The position numbers and the translations under genes were made by a program. From Candidatus Gottesmanbacteria bacterium (GTDB taxonomy: Bacteria; Patescibacteria; Microgenomatia; 2-02-FULL-39-11): a stretch of DNA of 64,000 bases. Below are positions 42,345 to 51,043 of this stretch, piece after piece (within the stretch, counting starts at the first letter, position 1; each line of letters starts with the position of its first letter). The notes under the pieces are model-generated. The model was not told the DNA's origin, searched no databases, and worked only from the letters and a program-made list of their open reading frames with translations. The stretch lies in assembly GCA_016186795.1 (NCBI GenBank), contig JACPKY010000001.1:129781-193780 (forward strand). The letters run 5' to 3'.

Positions 42345-43100
42345 TTAGACAGAAAGCGAAATGCCGCCAGTATGGGGAAGAACGATAAGTTCACGTTCAA
42401 GAGGGATTAATGTCACCATGCGATCTGGAAATTGTCCGATTTGATACGTTGTGATTGGACGATATCCTCTCATTACTGGATAGGAAAAGGGTTCCCCTTC
42501 TCCACCAATTTCGATGGCATTCCCGGTCCAAATTGGTTTGATTTCCGTCCAAGAACCACCATTTGTAGGCGACTTTCCATTCCCATTGAGAATAATTGCA
42601 TTCAATTCATGTTCTAACTCTTTGAGATTTTCGGCAACCTGCCACCTTTGTATAGGGATACTTGCGGAATTACCATTCTGGTTGACCCGAAAGAGTGCTC
42701 GGGATCCTGAAGAAGCAAGAGTGACTGTGTACATTTGTCCCTGCTGTAATTGTATTTGTTTTGCTTCTTTCCCACTTGAAGAAAGTGCAATAGGATCTTG
42801 GACTGGAGAAGTATTCAAACCGAGATCCTCTGGTAATCTAACTGATCCATCAATTTGTCTTCTATAAAATTCTGTCTTATCATCCCGTACAACATAGACT
42901 CCTCGCTCATAGGAAACTGTCCGGCCTGTTCGATCGTGTGTCCTAACAACAGGAACAATGCCAACCCTTCCTCCACTCACTTCTATCTGGAAAGGAAGTT
43001 GCAGAGGTCCCTGCGAGGTTTCAACAGTAGGAGGGGTCGGTTTATGAAAGCCACTTTCTTTTTGTGCTTCGATTGCTAATTGGAGCTCTTCAGATACCAT
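42345..43100 (-). CDS. Unrecognised 251-residue protein ending LPHTGG
   Basis: No signal peptide or membrane segment. It is mostly beta, with a Pro-rich start and repeated short strands, and ends LIVLPHTGGISLSV. LPHTG matches the LPxTG sorting motif, but no hydrophobic helix or basic tail follows and no export signal precedes, so it is probably not a sortase substrate. Divergent to the membrane protein gene at 43160. Confidence 0.6.
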   Translation of the reverse strand: MVSEELQLAIEAQKESGFHKPTPPTVETSQGPLQLPFQIEVSGGRVGIVPVVRTHDRTGRTVSYERGVYVVRDDKTEFYRRQIDGSVRLPEDLGLNTSPVQDPIALSSSGKEAKQIQLQQGQMYTVTLASSGSRALFRVNQNGNSASIPIQRWQVAENLKELEHELNAIILNGNGKSPTNGGSWTEIKPIWTGNAIEIGGEGEPFSYPVMRGYRPITTYQIGQFPDRMVTLIPLERELIVLPHTGGISLSV

Positions 43101-43159
43101 GGTATTGATTCAGTTTGAAATCAGAGGTATAGTGTAAGCATAGCATACTCAATAGGGCT

Positions 43160-43492
43160 ATGAAACTTATCGTAGAACTCATTATCCGGGCATTTATCTT
43201 ACTTCTGACAACGTACCTTGTCCCGGGATTCCATATACAGTCCTATACGTCAGCTCTCATTGTCGCAATTGTTCTCGCCATCTTGAATGTTTTACTCAAA
43301 CCCCTGCTTCTACTTCTTACTCTTCCGCTTACGATTTTGACATTGGGACTTTTTACATTTGTCATTAACGCAATTCTTCTTCTTATTGCCGCAAATATTG
43401 TCAAGGGTTTTACAATCGACTCATTCATGACCGCAATTATTGCCTCGATCGTCATAACACTCCTTTCTGCGGTAATAAATGCATTCCTCTAG
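43160..43492 (+). CDS. PF04020-type small integral membrane protein
   Basis: 110 residues with four hydrophobic helices. The pattern of TYLVPGFHIQSYTSALIVAI, NVLLKPLLLLLTLPLTILTL and INAILLLIAANIVKGF matches the conserved membrane family often labelled phage holin family 4. Its function is unknown and no phage genes are nearby. A CATACT box lies 10 nt upstream of the ATG. Confidence 0.85.
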   Translation: MKLIVELIIRAFILLLTTYLVPGFHIQSYTSALIVAIVLAILNVLLKPLLLLLTLPLTILTLGLFTFVINAILLLIAANIVKGFTIDSFMTAIIASIVITLLSAVINAFL

Positions 43493-43515
43493 AGTAATAA
43501 TCCAAAGGGAAATAG

Positions 43516-44442
43516 TTAGCGGCTAAATGACCTTGGAAGTTGGAGATGACGGGATTGACTTACCGATTCCGTCGGAGTTGGTGGGATACTCGTCGGTTGT
43601 GGAGTACTCGTTGGATTTGTTGGAAATGGAAATGAAAGTGTCGGTAGAATGGGACGAATCCAACGAAGCGTTGGAAGTATCAATGTATACGGTGTCGGAG
43701 TAGGTATTACGCCAAAGAAATGTATCAGACTATCTCCTCCTATCATGGTTCCATCAATTCCATTTGGGGTGCTGTCAACAACCGTTGTTGTTCCTCGTAA
43801 CTGATCCATCCGCCACATGACAACTGTACTATCATCTCCTAGTAAGTCTCCATCATAGGCTCCACTTGACCAAAGACCAGCAACATCTCGAACCACTTTG
43901 GAAAGACGAACTTCGTCGATTGCCCCTTTGAAACTGGCAGGATTTCCGAATGGTTCCGTATAAGATCCGCCTAAAATGATTGTTGTCCCGATGGGCTTTA
44001 GTGTCGAAATCGTAATCGTTGGATCGGTCACTTGGGTACCATTGATAAACAGTCTCGTTTTTGTACTATCAATTGTTACTGCAATATGACTCCATACCCC
44101 TGATGAGAGCTGCCCTGAAGTGATAGTCACCTGTCCTCCACTCCCATGTCGATATGTCAAAGACAATGACCCTCCATTGATGCTAACTTCATAGGCAAGA
44201 ACATCTCCTGAGGGAGTACCAACTGAGAGAATCTTTTGGATACCAGAGATTGAATTGGGTTTCACCCAGGCCTCAAAAGTAAATGCAGGTGGAGGGAAAC
44301 TATTTGCATTGGTTGCTTTGACGTATCCCCCATTTAACTCCAGATAATTAGAAATAAGTGATTGAGCTTTGGTCTGGAAAAATATCGGCAATACGAAGGA
44401 AAATGAAAGTAATATAACTAAAATTGCAAGGAATTTTTTCAT
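43516..44442 (-). CDS. Secreted LamG-domain (concanavalin-like) protein
   Basis: 308 residues. Signal peptide (about 1-25), a LamG/concanavalin-like jelly roll at about 30-200 (AFTFEAWVKPNSISG, GVWSHIAVTIDS, FKGAIDEVRLSKVVRD), then a Pro/Thr-rich C-terminal stalk. Such domains bind sugars or proteins at the surface. The start at 44442 is chosen because it opens with the signal peptide and because the promoter at 44483-44511 overlaps the longer frame. Confidence 0.85.
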   Translation of the reverse strand: MKKFLAILVILLSFSFVLPIFFQTKAQSLISNYLELNGGYVKATNANSFPPPAFTFEAWVKPNSISGIQKILSVGTPSGDVLAYEVSINGGSLSLTYRHGSGGQVTITSGQLSSGVWSHIAVTIDSTKTRLFINGTQVTDPTITISTLKPIGTTIILGGSYTEPFGNPASFKGAIDEVRLSKVVRDVAGLWSSGAYDGDLLGDDSTVVMWRMDQLRGTTTVVDSTPNGIDGTMIGGDSLIHFFGVIPTPTPYTLILPTLRWIRPILPTLSFPFPTNPTSTPQPTSIPPTPTESVSQSRHLQLPRSFSR

Positions 44443-44482
44443 AAAAATATTCGGGAGTAACGAACGGGGCAGAAGTTTCGAT

Positions 44483-44511
44483 ATGATAACCTGCCAAGGA
44501 ATTACTGTCAA
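44483..44511 (-). promoter_or_regulatory. Promoter of the LamG gene
   Basis: Minus strand -35 TTGACA (44511-44506), 17-bp spacer, -10 TATCAT (44488-44483); leader of about 34 nt. Confidence 0.75.
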
Positions 44512-44574
44512 GGGGAAAATTTAGATTGTTGACGAAGCCGTATACATATTCTAATCTTTAAGTAAGGATTACGA

Positions 44575-46173
44575 ATGGGAAAAATAACCTCAAAAGTCAA
44601 AGAGAAAGAATATTCTCGAAATACAGATTTCTACAAATTTACTGCTACTATAGTTCTCGGTATCCTCCTTGTCGGTGCAACAGTATATATAAACACCATG
44701 ACGTTTCAGAACCAAACAAGTGCAAGTCGAAATAACCTGAATATTCAACCAATCAAGGAAGTACCTATAACACAGTTATTACCTTCTTCGGCTCCTACAC
44801 TTTACCCATTTGGACTGGCTGGATTTACCCTTCTAAATCCTTCACCTCCATACAAGGCATATACCGACTTCATCAACCAAAGCGGTGCAAAACTCATTTC
44901 ACATTCCGTTCGATGGTTGGATATCGAACCTGTAAAAGGCGAGTATAACTTTGAATCTCGAGAGGGAACATGGCTTTCTGTAGCGATTCCTGAGTATGAC
45001 CAATATTGTCGTCGAAACGATATGCAATGTACCATATTGTTTGGCAACCCACCAGATTGGGCGCACGAAAAGGCAGGAACAGGATCAGATTGTCTCCCTA
45101 TCGATGAAGAGGATTTCGACGCAATGGCAGATGCAGCAGCAGAAGTCGTAAAGCGATTCGGTTCCACAACCTCGGGACTACAAATTCTTAATGAGCCGGA
45201 TTTTGCCCATTGTTATGGAGGATATGATGATCAAAACCAAAATGGCCAAATTGATTATAAAGACTATGCACTGATCGTGAAAAAAATCTATCAGGCAATT
45301 AAAGAGGTTGATCCTTCTTATCCAGTTCTCGTTGGCAGATTTGCTTCAGATCCATCATTTAATCAACATAGCCAACTGAATAAAGATCGTGACGGCACAA
45401 AAATAAACCTTATCGATTTTCTTCCGCAGTTTCTATCTTACAGTCAACAAGAACTTGGCGGGCAGTATTTCGACTACTTGGATATCCACTACTATGAAGG
45501 CTCTCATAATCACTCATTTGAGCCATTCCACTCAAAAGACTCGTATGGAGAAGGTGGAGGCGGAATTCGGGGAAAAACGTTTTGGGCAAGAGATCTTCTT
45601 ACTCAATATGGAGGAGAAGATATCCCAATTATTTACTCGGAAATAGGCTATGCAACGTATGGATATCCCGAAACGCAAACGTATCTTGGGAGACAAGCTG
45701 AAGAGGTCTTTAAACTATACGCACAGGGATTATCTGCTGGAGCAAAATCATTAAGCTGGTATTGTATCGGGGATTTCAGTACAGCGTGCGTACGAACAAC
45801 CCCATCTGAGAGTGCATTCAGTTTGCGCCTTCTGGATGGATCTTCTAACAATAATCCACCACTTACTCCCCGACCATCGTATCGTGCGTATCAAGCGATT
45901 GCGAAAGAGTTAAAAGATACCCGGTATAACGATGTAGACGACACGGACGGTATAGAAGGATATCTCTTTGAAACAGATGAAAATAACAAAGAAGTTCTCT
46001 GGTCGAGATCTTCTTCACCTGTCGAAAAAGTGTTTACCACTTCCTCTTTACACATGTACTCGGCAGTCGGAGAAGAAGAAAATATTCAAGATGGGGAAAC
46101 AGATGATCTAGACGGTCAAAAGAATGGTTCTATCACAATCAGTATTTCTTCTCCGACTCTTATTGTTTGGTAA
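44575..46173 (+). CDS. Membrane-anchored GH-A clan glycosidase-like protein
   Basis: 532 residues. Membrane helix at about 20-42, then a TIM-barrel of clan GH-A type. Glu207 in LQILNEPDF is the likely acid/base and Glu356 in PIIYSEIGYA the likely nucleophile. A beta-rich C-terminal part follows. The active site faces outward. The substrate cannot be read; it could act on host or self envelope glycans. Promoter: TTGACG, 17 bp, TAATCT, then a short leader with AAGGA 7 to 8 nt before the ATG. Confidence 0.8.
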   Translation: MGKITSKVKEKEYSRNTDFYKFTATIVLGILLVGATVYINTMTFQNQTSASRNNLNIQPIKEVPITQLLPSSAPTLYPFGLAGFTLLNPSPPYKAYTDFINQSGAKLISHSVRWLDIEPVKGEYNFESREGTWLSVAIPEYDQYCRRNDMQCTILFGNPPDWAHEKAGTGSDCLPIDEEDFDAMADAAAEVVKRFGSTTSGLQILNEPDFAHCYGGYDDQNQNGQIDYKDYALIVKKIYQAIKEVDPSYPVLVGRFASDPSFNQHSQLNKDRDGTKINLIDFLPQFLSYSQQELGGQYFDYLDIHYYEGSHNHSFEPFHSKDSYGEGGGGIRGKTFWARDLLTQYGGEDIPIIYSEIGYATYGYPETQTYLGRQAEEVFKLYAQGLSAGAKSLSWYCIGDFSTACVRTTPSESAFSLRLLDGSSNNNPPLTPRPSYRAYQAIAKELKDTRYNDVDDTDGIEGYLFETDENNKEVLWSRSSSPVEKVFTTSSLHMYSAVGEEENIQDGETDDLDGQKNGSITISISSPTLIVW

Positions 46174-46205
46174 CAAACTACTCCAAAATCCTAAGAATTA
46201 AAAAG

Positions 46206-46235
46206 TTGTCTTAATATCTTTGTCTTTGGTATACT
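46206..46235 (+). promoter_or_regulatory. Promoter of the 46579 gene
   Basis: -35 TTGTCT (46206-46211), 18-bp spacer, -10 TATACT (46230-46235). The start near 46242 leaves a leader of about 337 nt. Confidence 0.6.
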
Positions 46236-46366
46236 CCCAATCCGTACGGGGGAAAACGTACGAAGCACTTTGACATCATCTTACGGAAAACTTTTCCTTA
46301 TGATCTTTACTGCAGATCGGAGAGAGACGGAATGTTTTCAAATATAAATAGATAAAAGAAAGACTG

Positions 46367-46488
46367 CCCCGAATGGAAATGTCCTTGTTTCTCTATCTTC
46401 GGGCACTGCGGGGGTCCCACGGCTTCCGATCAGCCGTTTCCCCACGCTTGCCACTCAGTAAGAGAAACGACGAACATTTCCAGCGGGG
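46367..46488 (+). ncRNA. 122-nt structured RNA element in the leader of the 46579 gene
   Basis: A single long irregular stem: CCCCG/CGGGG, internal loop, GGAAATGT/ACATTTCC, internal loop, GTTTCTC/GAGAAAC, then inner GGCA/TGCC, GCGGGG/CCCC-A-CGC and ACGGC/GCCGT closing the end. Five nested helices of perfect or near-perfect pairing are unlikely by chance. It lies about 90 nt before the start codon. Additional hairpins, including AGGC-GAAA-GCCT (46547-46558), precede the ribosome site. No known class is recognised. Confidence 0.6.
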
Positions 46489-46578
46489 AAATTTTGTATT
46501 ACTTCTGCTTCTCCCCGATCTGCACGTAGAGATCAAAAAAATCAAAAGGCGAAAGCCTACATTCAGGAGGAAAAGGAC

Positions 46579-47364
46579 ATGCCACAAAAAAAGAAAACGC
46601 AAGAGAGTTCGTGGCTAACACTTGGACTGGTTGTAATCATTGCAATGGCGATCCTCATCGTTTTTGCAACAGCAACAGTAGTGATGACGCAACAATCAAC
46701 CCCAACGTCAACCAGGACAGCAAAACCGGATAAAACATTAGCTTTTTTGCTAACGTCGATCCCGGAGACACGTCGCGCTTTGCCAACGACGACGTCCCAA
46801 CTTCGGGATTTGGCGGAGGAAGTGTGGAAAAATCCAAATCCGAAGGATAATGTCCAAGGCTTCACTATCAAAAAAAACGGTGAAGCCCGCGTCACAGGTC
46901 TCGGACCCCTCTATAACAAGTCAAGCAAGGACGTCATCATCAAATGGGACTACCTTGTTGCCTTGGCCCAATTCAACGGGCCATGTAGTAAATATCCCAT
47001 TACATTTACCGACGACCCCCAGATTTTCCTGGCAACCACTGCGAATGATGATGGATTTATCATTGGGGTCAAGTCCGAGCGCGATGTAAACATTGCGGTC
47101 GCCGCTGCATGCTGGATGCAGCGAATTATTCCGGACTTGAAGTCGGTTAATACAGAGCGCGCAGTCCAAGTGATGCGGAACTCGATAGGTGTGGGAACCT
47201 ATCAGTATTGCATGCTCACAAGGACTCCTTATGAGGACTGCGTAAAATTGGTTGTCCAACTGGCGGGAGCCGGATTCCAGCAAACACCCGACGGGTACAA
47301 ACTTATGTTGCCAACGTTGTACACCATGGGTGTCCGCGGTTTGTGGCTTGAGCTTAAGCCGTAA
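46579..47364 (+). CDS. Membrane-anchored protein of unknown function
   Basis: 261 residues. A basic start, one membrane helix (about 13-36), a Thr-rich stretch, then an external mixed alpha/beta domain with four cysteines (GPCSKYP, ACWMQ, YQYCMLT, YEDCVKL) that may form disulfides. No family is recognised. An AGGAGG site precedes the start. The coding sequence is GC-rich compared with neighbours and has its own promoter, structured leader and terminal hairpin. Confidence 0.7.
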   Translation: MPQKKKTQESSWLTLGLVVIIAMAILIVFATATVVMTQQSTPTSTRTAKPDKTLAFLLTSIPETRRALPTTTSQLRDLAEEVWKNPNPKDNVQGFTIKKNGEARVTGLGPLYNKSSKDVIIKWDYLVALAQFNGPCSKYPITFTDDPQIFLATTANDDGFIIGVKSERDVNIAVAAACWMQRIIPDLKSVNTERAVQVMRNSIGVGTYQYCMLTRTPYEDCVKLVVQLAGAGFQQTPDGYKLMLPTLYTMGVRGLWLELKP

Positions 47365-47433
47365 GATGAACTACAGCAGGGCGGCCGCAAAAGCGGTTCC
47401 CATCTTTGCGCTGTCTGCCCTGCTGTTCATCTT
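47363..47433 (+). terminator. Long terminal hairpin of the 46579 gene
   Basis: AAGATGAAC-TAC-AGCAGGGC pairs with GCCCTGCTGTTCATCTT, a 17-bp stem with one 3-nt bulge, starting inside the stop codon. No U tract follows. Its last bases overlap the next promoter. Confidence 0.6.
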
Positions 47434-47460
47434 GACAGTCATAGAATTCTCAACTACGAT
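47432..47460 (+). promoter_or_regulatory. Promoter of the 47467 gene
   Basis: -35 TTGACA (47432-47437), 17-bp spacer, -10 TACGAT (47455-47460), ending exactly 6 nt before the ATG at 47467. A leaderless transcript is predicted. Confidence 0.8.
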
Positions 47461-47466
47461 CGATGT

Positions 47467-48666
47467 ATGAAGGCAAAGAAACTTCTTTCTATTTTCCTTT
47501 TTGTTCTTCCACTCTTCCTTTTTCTTCCGCTAGCTGCATCTGCTACAACACCTCTTGTTCAAGAGAAAATGCCTGCAGTTGAAATTAATCCAGATGATAT
47601 GCCGAGAGACTATCCTCTCATGTATCCTCCTCCAACGATGAATACCGGACTTTATGAGCTTGCCATCTTTGATAAAAAAGGTGGAGCCTATATCGCCGGA
47701 AAAATCGTTTTTGATAAAAGCGACAAAGACCTTCTTGAGGACTTAAACATATTTATTCCCGGCAAAGATGCCCAGTTTGTAAATGTCGTTCACGAACAGT
47801 ATGTATATAAAGAAACTTGCTATCCTTGGAAATATCCCCGGCCATTACCAGCTCAAATTCAAGGAGAACAAGTTGAGCCAACATTTGGAAATTCCACGCC
47901 GTCAGCACCAGGAGAGGAAATATCAGTCCCTCCTAGACCTTCAATCATGCCAGATGGGGATGAATACTGTCCCAAGCAGTATACTCAGGTCTATTCAACG
48001 GTTGATCCGGAAGTAACTATTGGAAAAAAAGGAGTCAATGTACGTATTTCAGCAACTGCCGAGGATGATACGTCCCAAGAGGCTCTTCTTTTCCTCTACA
48101 GGCTGCCGAGTGTGGCATTTAACATTTTCTCAAATCACTACTTTCGACTTGATACAGTTCAACTCCCCTTTACCACTGCTTCAACTCAGGTAGGAATATT
48201 GGTCAAAGACGGGTTACACCTTCGAGGAGCTCCAGGATTTACTGCTGACTATGGCGGAGGGTACGTTCCGAGCTTTCGACCTTTGGAAAAGGCACGCAAT
48301 TTAAACCGGGAAGATAATCAAGAACTGACAAATCTCTCCAATGAAATAGCTTACCAAGGAATGATTCGCCGTGGTGATTCTGATGTTACTCCCGATTCTT
48401 CTTTGACTCTGTCAGGAGTCTACGGGACACATCTTCTCATGCTGTATGTGAAAGAGATATTCTTGGGAATTATCTTCGTCCTTGTCCTTATTGCAGCAAT
48501 CTTATGGGCCATAAAATATTTTTTCAAGAACCATCTAAATCTAAGACTTATTCTTATCACGGTCGTCGCAACATTTTTCGTGACAATCTTTCTTGTTGCA
48601 TTTATTCTTCTTCTCTTTTTTTACTTTCGAACCACGATTGGATTTGGATACTCTATCCCCGTGTAA
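47467..48666 (+). CDS. Secreted and membrane-anchored protein of unknown function
   Basis: 399 residues. Signal peptide (about 1-27), a large external region with Pro-rich loops and cysteines at KETCYPWKYPRP and DEYCPKQY, then two membrane helices near the C-terminus (about 325-350 and 360-390). The architecture suggests an envelope protein with a bulky outer domain. I cannot name a family. Transcribed from its own promoter without a leader. Confidence 0.75.
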   Translation: MKAKKLLSIFLFVLPLFLFLPLAASATTPLVQEKMPAVEINPDDMPRDYPLMYPPPTMNTGLYELAIFDKKGGAYIAGKIVFDKSDKDLLEDLNIFIPGKDAQFVNVVHEQYVYKETCYPWKYPRPLPAQIQGEQVEPTFGNSTPSAPGEEISVPPRPSIMPDGDEYCPKQYTQVYSTVDPEVTIGKKGVNVRISATAEDDTSQEALLFLYRLPSVAFNIFSNHYFRLDTVQLPFTTASTQVGILVKDGLHLRGAPGFTADYGGGYVPSFRPLEKARNLNREDNQELTNLSNEIAYQGMIRRGDSDVTPDSSLTLSGVYGTHLLMLYVKEIFLGIIFVLVLIAAILWAIKYFFKNHLNLRLILITVVATFFVTIFLVAFILLLFFYFRTTIGFGYSIPV

Positions 48667-48692
48667 ATTAAATCCTCATTTTTCCTGTGTGA

Positions 48693-48861
48693 TACAATAG
48701 CCGGAAAATCGGCTGAATACTCACTTGTGTGAGTAGGCTCTTTGGCAGATATACCCTTCTTACTGTATCCCGATTAAATCGGGATCAGTCTAGAAGGAGT
48801 TATACCCGGAACAATTTCAACTGTGAAGGGTATAAGTGGTTCAAACGAACAAGGAGGAACC
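48693..48861 (+). promoter_or_regulatory. Promoter and structured leader of the 48862 gene
   Basis: An extended -10 TGA-TACAAT (48690-48698) starts a leader of about 155 nt. It folds as ACTCAC-TTGT-GTGAGT and then a long stem CTTCT-T-ACTG-T-ATCCCGAT against ATCGGGAT-CAGT-CT-AGAAG. The core of that stem is a dispersed palindrome (48768-48784). AAGGAGG follows 4 nt before the start. Confidence 0.5.
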
Positions 48862-49236
48862 ATGATATCGTTTGAAACGGGAATTGTCCTCGTAACGGTT
48901 ATCAACACTGTCCAGATATTCTTTCTCCCCTTGGGGAAAATTCTCGGCTTCTATGCACGGATTCGACCGAACGTGCTCGGCATAGAAGTAATGGGGATCA
49001 GCTGGATCGTGCGGATACCGTTTATTTTGAGGACGGTACTGATTGTTATGAGTCTGGGGACCCAGTACATCGATCCATGCATCACGGTATTTGCGCTTGC
49101 GCTGGATATCATTGGATGGATCCTTGCCGCGATAAACTGGGAGATAAAAATCTCGATCTTTCGAGATCTCAAGGATTTTATCCCCCTCGTGTATATGTGG
49201 ATTCTGTTAATCGCAATAATCCTGTCCCCACGATGA
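48862..49236 (+). CDS. Small polytopic membrane protein
   Basis: 124 residues with four hydrophobic helices (about 4-28, 38-55, 60-90, 104-122) and few loops. No family recognised. The start is set by AAGGAGG ending 4 nt before the ATG; an ATG at 48823 lies inside the structured leader. The convergent neighbour at 49395 encodes a membrane protein of similar size, also with four helices. Confidence 0.7.
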   Translation: MISFETGIVLVTVINTVQIFFLPLGKILGFYARIRPNVLGIEVMGISWIVRIPFILRTVLIVMSLGTQYIDPCITVFALALDIIGWILAAINWEIKISIFRDLKDFIPLVYMWILLIAIILSPR

Positions 49237-49252
49237 ATCCACTCCAACCCAC

Positions 49253-49327
49253 AATACCTTTTCAAGAACTTGATTGCCGCAAGGCAAACACGCAAAGACA
49301 ATCAGGTTTACGAAAAGGTATTATTTT
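49253..49327 (+). terminator. Terminator of the 48862 gene
   Basis: AATACCTTTTC pairs with GAAAAGGTATT, with an inner TGATTG/CAATCA stem, followed by ATTTTGG. Confidence 0.7.
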
Positions 49328-49337
49328 GGAAAAAATG

Positions 49338-49387
49338 AATACCTCTTCGACACAGATTGTTTGGCCCTTTCCGGCCGAAGAGGTATT
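49338..49387 (-). terminator. Terminator of the 49395 gene
   Basis: On the minus strand AATACCTCTTCG pairs with CGAAGAGGTATT and is followed by CATTTTTT. It sits 7 nt after the stop, back to back with the plus-strand terminator. Confidence 0.75.
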
Positions 49388-49394
49388 TAAAGGG

Positions 49395-49808
49395 TCAGGA
49401 AATGAGACGGAAGAGATAGAGATAGTAGAGGGGTGGGATAATAAACAATATTCGCTTCCACCATTGGATACTCTCCCAGTCAATCACGATATGTCCCTCA
49501 AATTGTATTCCCAAGATGTAGAATTTGAGGTCAATCTTGATGAACTGGTACCATTCCAGAGCAACAACACATATTGTGATGGCTCCAAAGTACCACTCTC
49601 CTACTCCGCTCAAGAGCGCAAGAACGATAATAATGGGCTGGATAATGAGAACTGCATACATGACTCCCATGATCAGGAATCCTCCCAGCCCTCGGTCCTC
49701 TACATCCCGACCCCGTAATACAAGCTTTTGCAGGTATCCTCCCCAAACAAGTGCGCTTGAGAGAACTGCTGCAAAAAGCAGAATTCCTTGCAAAAGTATC
49801 TGTGGCAT
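49395..49808 (-). CDS. Small polytopic membrane protein
   Basis: 137 residues, about four hydrophobic helices, with an amphipathic segment rich in Trp and Tyr near the end. No family recognised. AAAGGAGG lies 6 nt before the ATG. A -10 TATAAT with an upstream TTCACC box near 49980-50010 predicts a leader of about 160 nt holding CTTATC/GATAAG and CTCT/AGAG hairpins plus a second, unused AAGGAGG. Confidence 0.7.
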   Translation of the reverse strand: MPQILLQGILLFAAVLSSALVWGGYLQKLVLRGRDVEDRGLGGFLIMGVMYAVLIIQPIIIVLALLSGVGEWYFGAITICVVALEWYQFIKIDLKFYILGIQFEGHIVIDWESIQWWKRILFIIPPLYYLYLFRLIS

Positions 49809-50079
49809 CTTCGGCCTCCTTTGTGAATTTGAAGACTTTCTCCTCGCAAGAATTCTTTCGCTTCTACTCGCTGCTATGGACCTCCTTGTGAAATTTCCTA
49901 TCCTCTCTAAAGAGAAGGTGTTTTTGAAATGTGCAAGTCTTATCGCGCATGATAAGGCTATTTCTTCCGCACATTATACATCGAGAAGAAATATAAGGTG
50001 AAATATCGGGTAAAAATATATGAGAGGTGAAAATGAAAGCCAGCAGACGGGAAAAGGAGGATGAAAAAAAGACCTCGCG

Positions 50080-50119
50080 GAGAACCGCGCAATAAAGCAA
50101 CTTTCGTTGCGCGGTTCTC
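50080..50119 (-). terminator. Terminator of the 50126 gene
   Basis: GAGAACCGCGCAA pairs perfectly with TTGCGCGGTTCTC around a 14-nt loop. On the minus strand a T7 tract follows 8 nt later. Confidence 0.7.
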
Positions 50120-50125
50120 TTGATG

Positions 50126-50512
50126 TTAGTGGGTGCGGATGAATTGCGGATCAATGGGATCAGGCAAAATTATTTGTAGATCCTTTTGCTGATACCAGGC
50201 GCACAGATACTTTTGGGTACAGACCCGGTAATACTTGGGGGGGACAAAAAAAGCATCTGCATCGCCACCTTTGGTGATAAATCCTATGTCTCCGAATTGT
50301 GGAGGTTCGAATCTCTGATATGGATTTATACACTCATAAGGGACTTCGATCAATTTGTCAAAACAGGCGTAGCTATACTCTCCTTTCCCGAGCAGAACTA
50401 CTTTTTGACCTTCATTGAAAATGGGCTTGGCAGTGATGATCGGAAGAACGTTCCAGACCGCAAGCGTTAATAGCACGCTCGCAAGCCCGATGTAAAACGT
50501 GAGCCGTTTCAT
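50126..50512 (-). CDS. Exported or membrane-anchored small protein
   Basis: 128 residues. An N-terminal hydrophobic helix (about 6-28) could be an anchor or signal. The rest is a compact external domain with four cysteines (YACFDK, YECINP, YRVCTQ, YLCAWY) suggesting two disulfides. No family recognised. AAAGGAGG lies 6 nt before the ATG. The leader of about 220 nt contains a dispersed palindrome (50628-50644). Confidence 0.7.
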   Translation of the reverse strand: MKRLTFYIGLASVLLTLAVWNVLPIITAKPIFNEGQKVVLLGKGEYSYACFDKLIEVPYECINPYQRFEPPQFGDIGFITKGGDADAFFVPPKYYRVCTQKYLCAWYQQKDLQIILPDPIDPQFIRTH

Positions 50513-50740
50513 GGTTCTCCTCCTTTGGTGAGAACGAACTGAATTGGGGTTTGATTGAATTGATAAACGACGTGCAACGAACCCGCTGGATCCTTGCTTT
50601 AAGCCATATTGATTGTCTTCTCGACTCTCCCGACTCAGTCGGGATCGCTCGAAGAATAAAGACCCAAGGGGTTCGCTGCACTTCCCGTCTTGCTGGCTTG
50701 TTAAAGAACTGGTCTTTCTTTATGATTTCATTAACATTAT

Positions 50741-50769
50741 ATTATACCATCCTGAGGCTAATTATTCAA
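50741..50769 (-). promoter_or_regulatory. Promoter of the 50126 gene with CCTATAGTA motif
   Basis: Minus strand -35 TTGAAT (50769-50764), 17-bp spacer, extended -10 TGG-TATAAT (50746-50741). The motif CCTATAGTA (50778-50770) directly precedes the -35. The stretch 50779-51043 is AT-rich, with a GAGATA/TATCTC hairpin near 50795, and holds no gene I can support. Confidence 0.8.
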
Positions 50770-51043
50770 TACTATAGGATTATTAAGGGGTCCTTAGAGA
50801 TAAGACTTCTATCTCAACAAAGGGGAAATCTTTTTTGTTTTCAGTAAGGATGCTTTTTACCTATAAATATCTACTCTTCTTAAACTTCCCCTTATTCCTC
50901 CCAATTTATAACCACCAATTTTGAGTATTTTATAAGGCTTCTTTACTATTTTCCTTATTATTTTAACAGTATTAGTCATTCTTTATTTCCTTCTTAATAT
51001 ATAGAGAGATTGCAATAAATACAGGAATATTGTCAATACGCTG

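Noticed and set aside
42345..42400. LPHTG near the C-terminus as a sortase substrate signal
   Set aside because: No signal peptide, hydrophobic helix or basic tail accompanies it. The same holds for LAETG in the 15780 protein.
49077..49718. 213-codon plus-strand frame
   Set aside because: It crosses two terminators and the antisense of the 49395 gene, whose Shine-Dalgarno site and four membrane helices are convincing.
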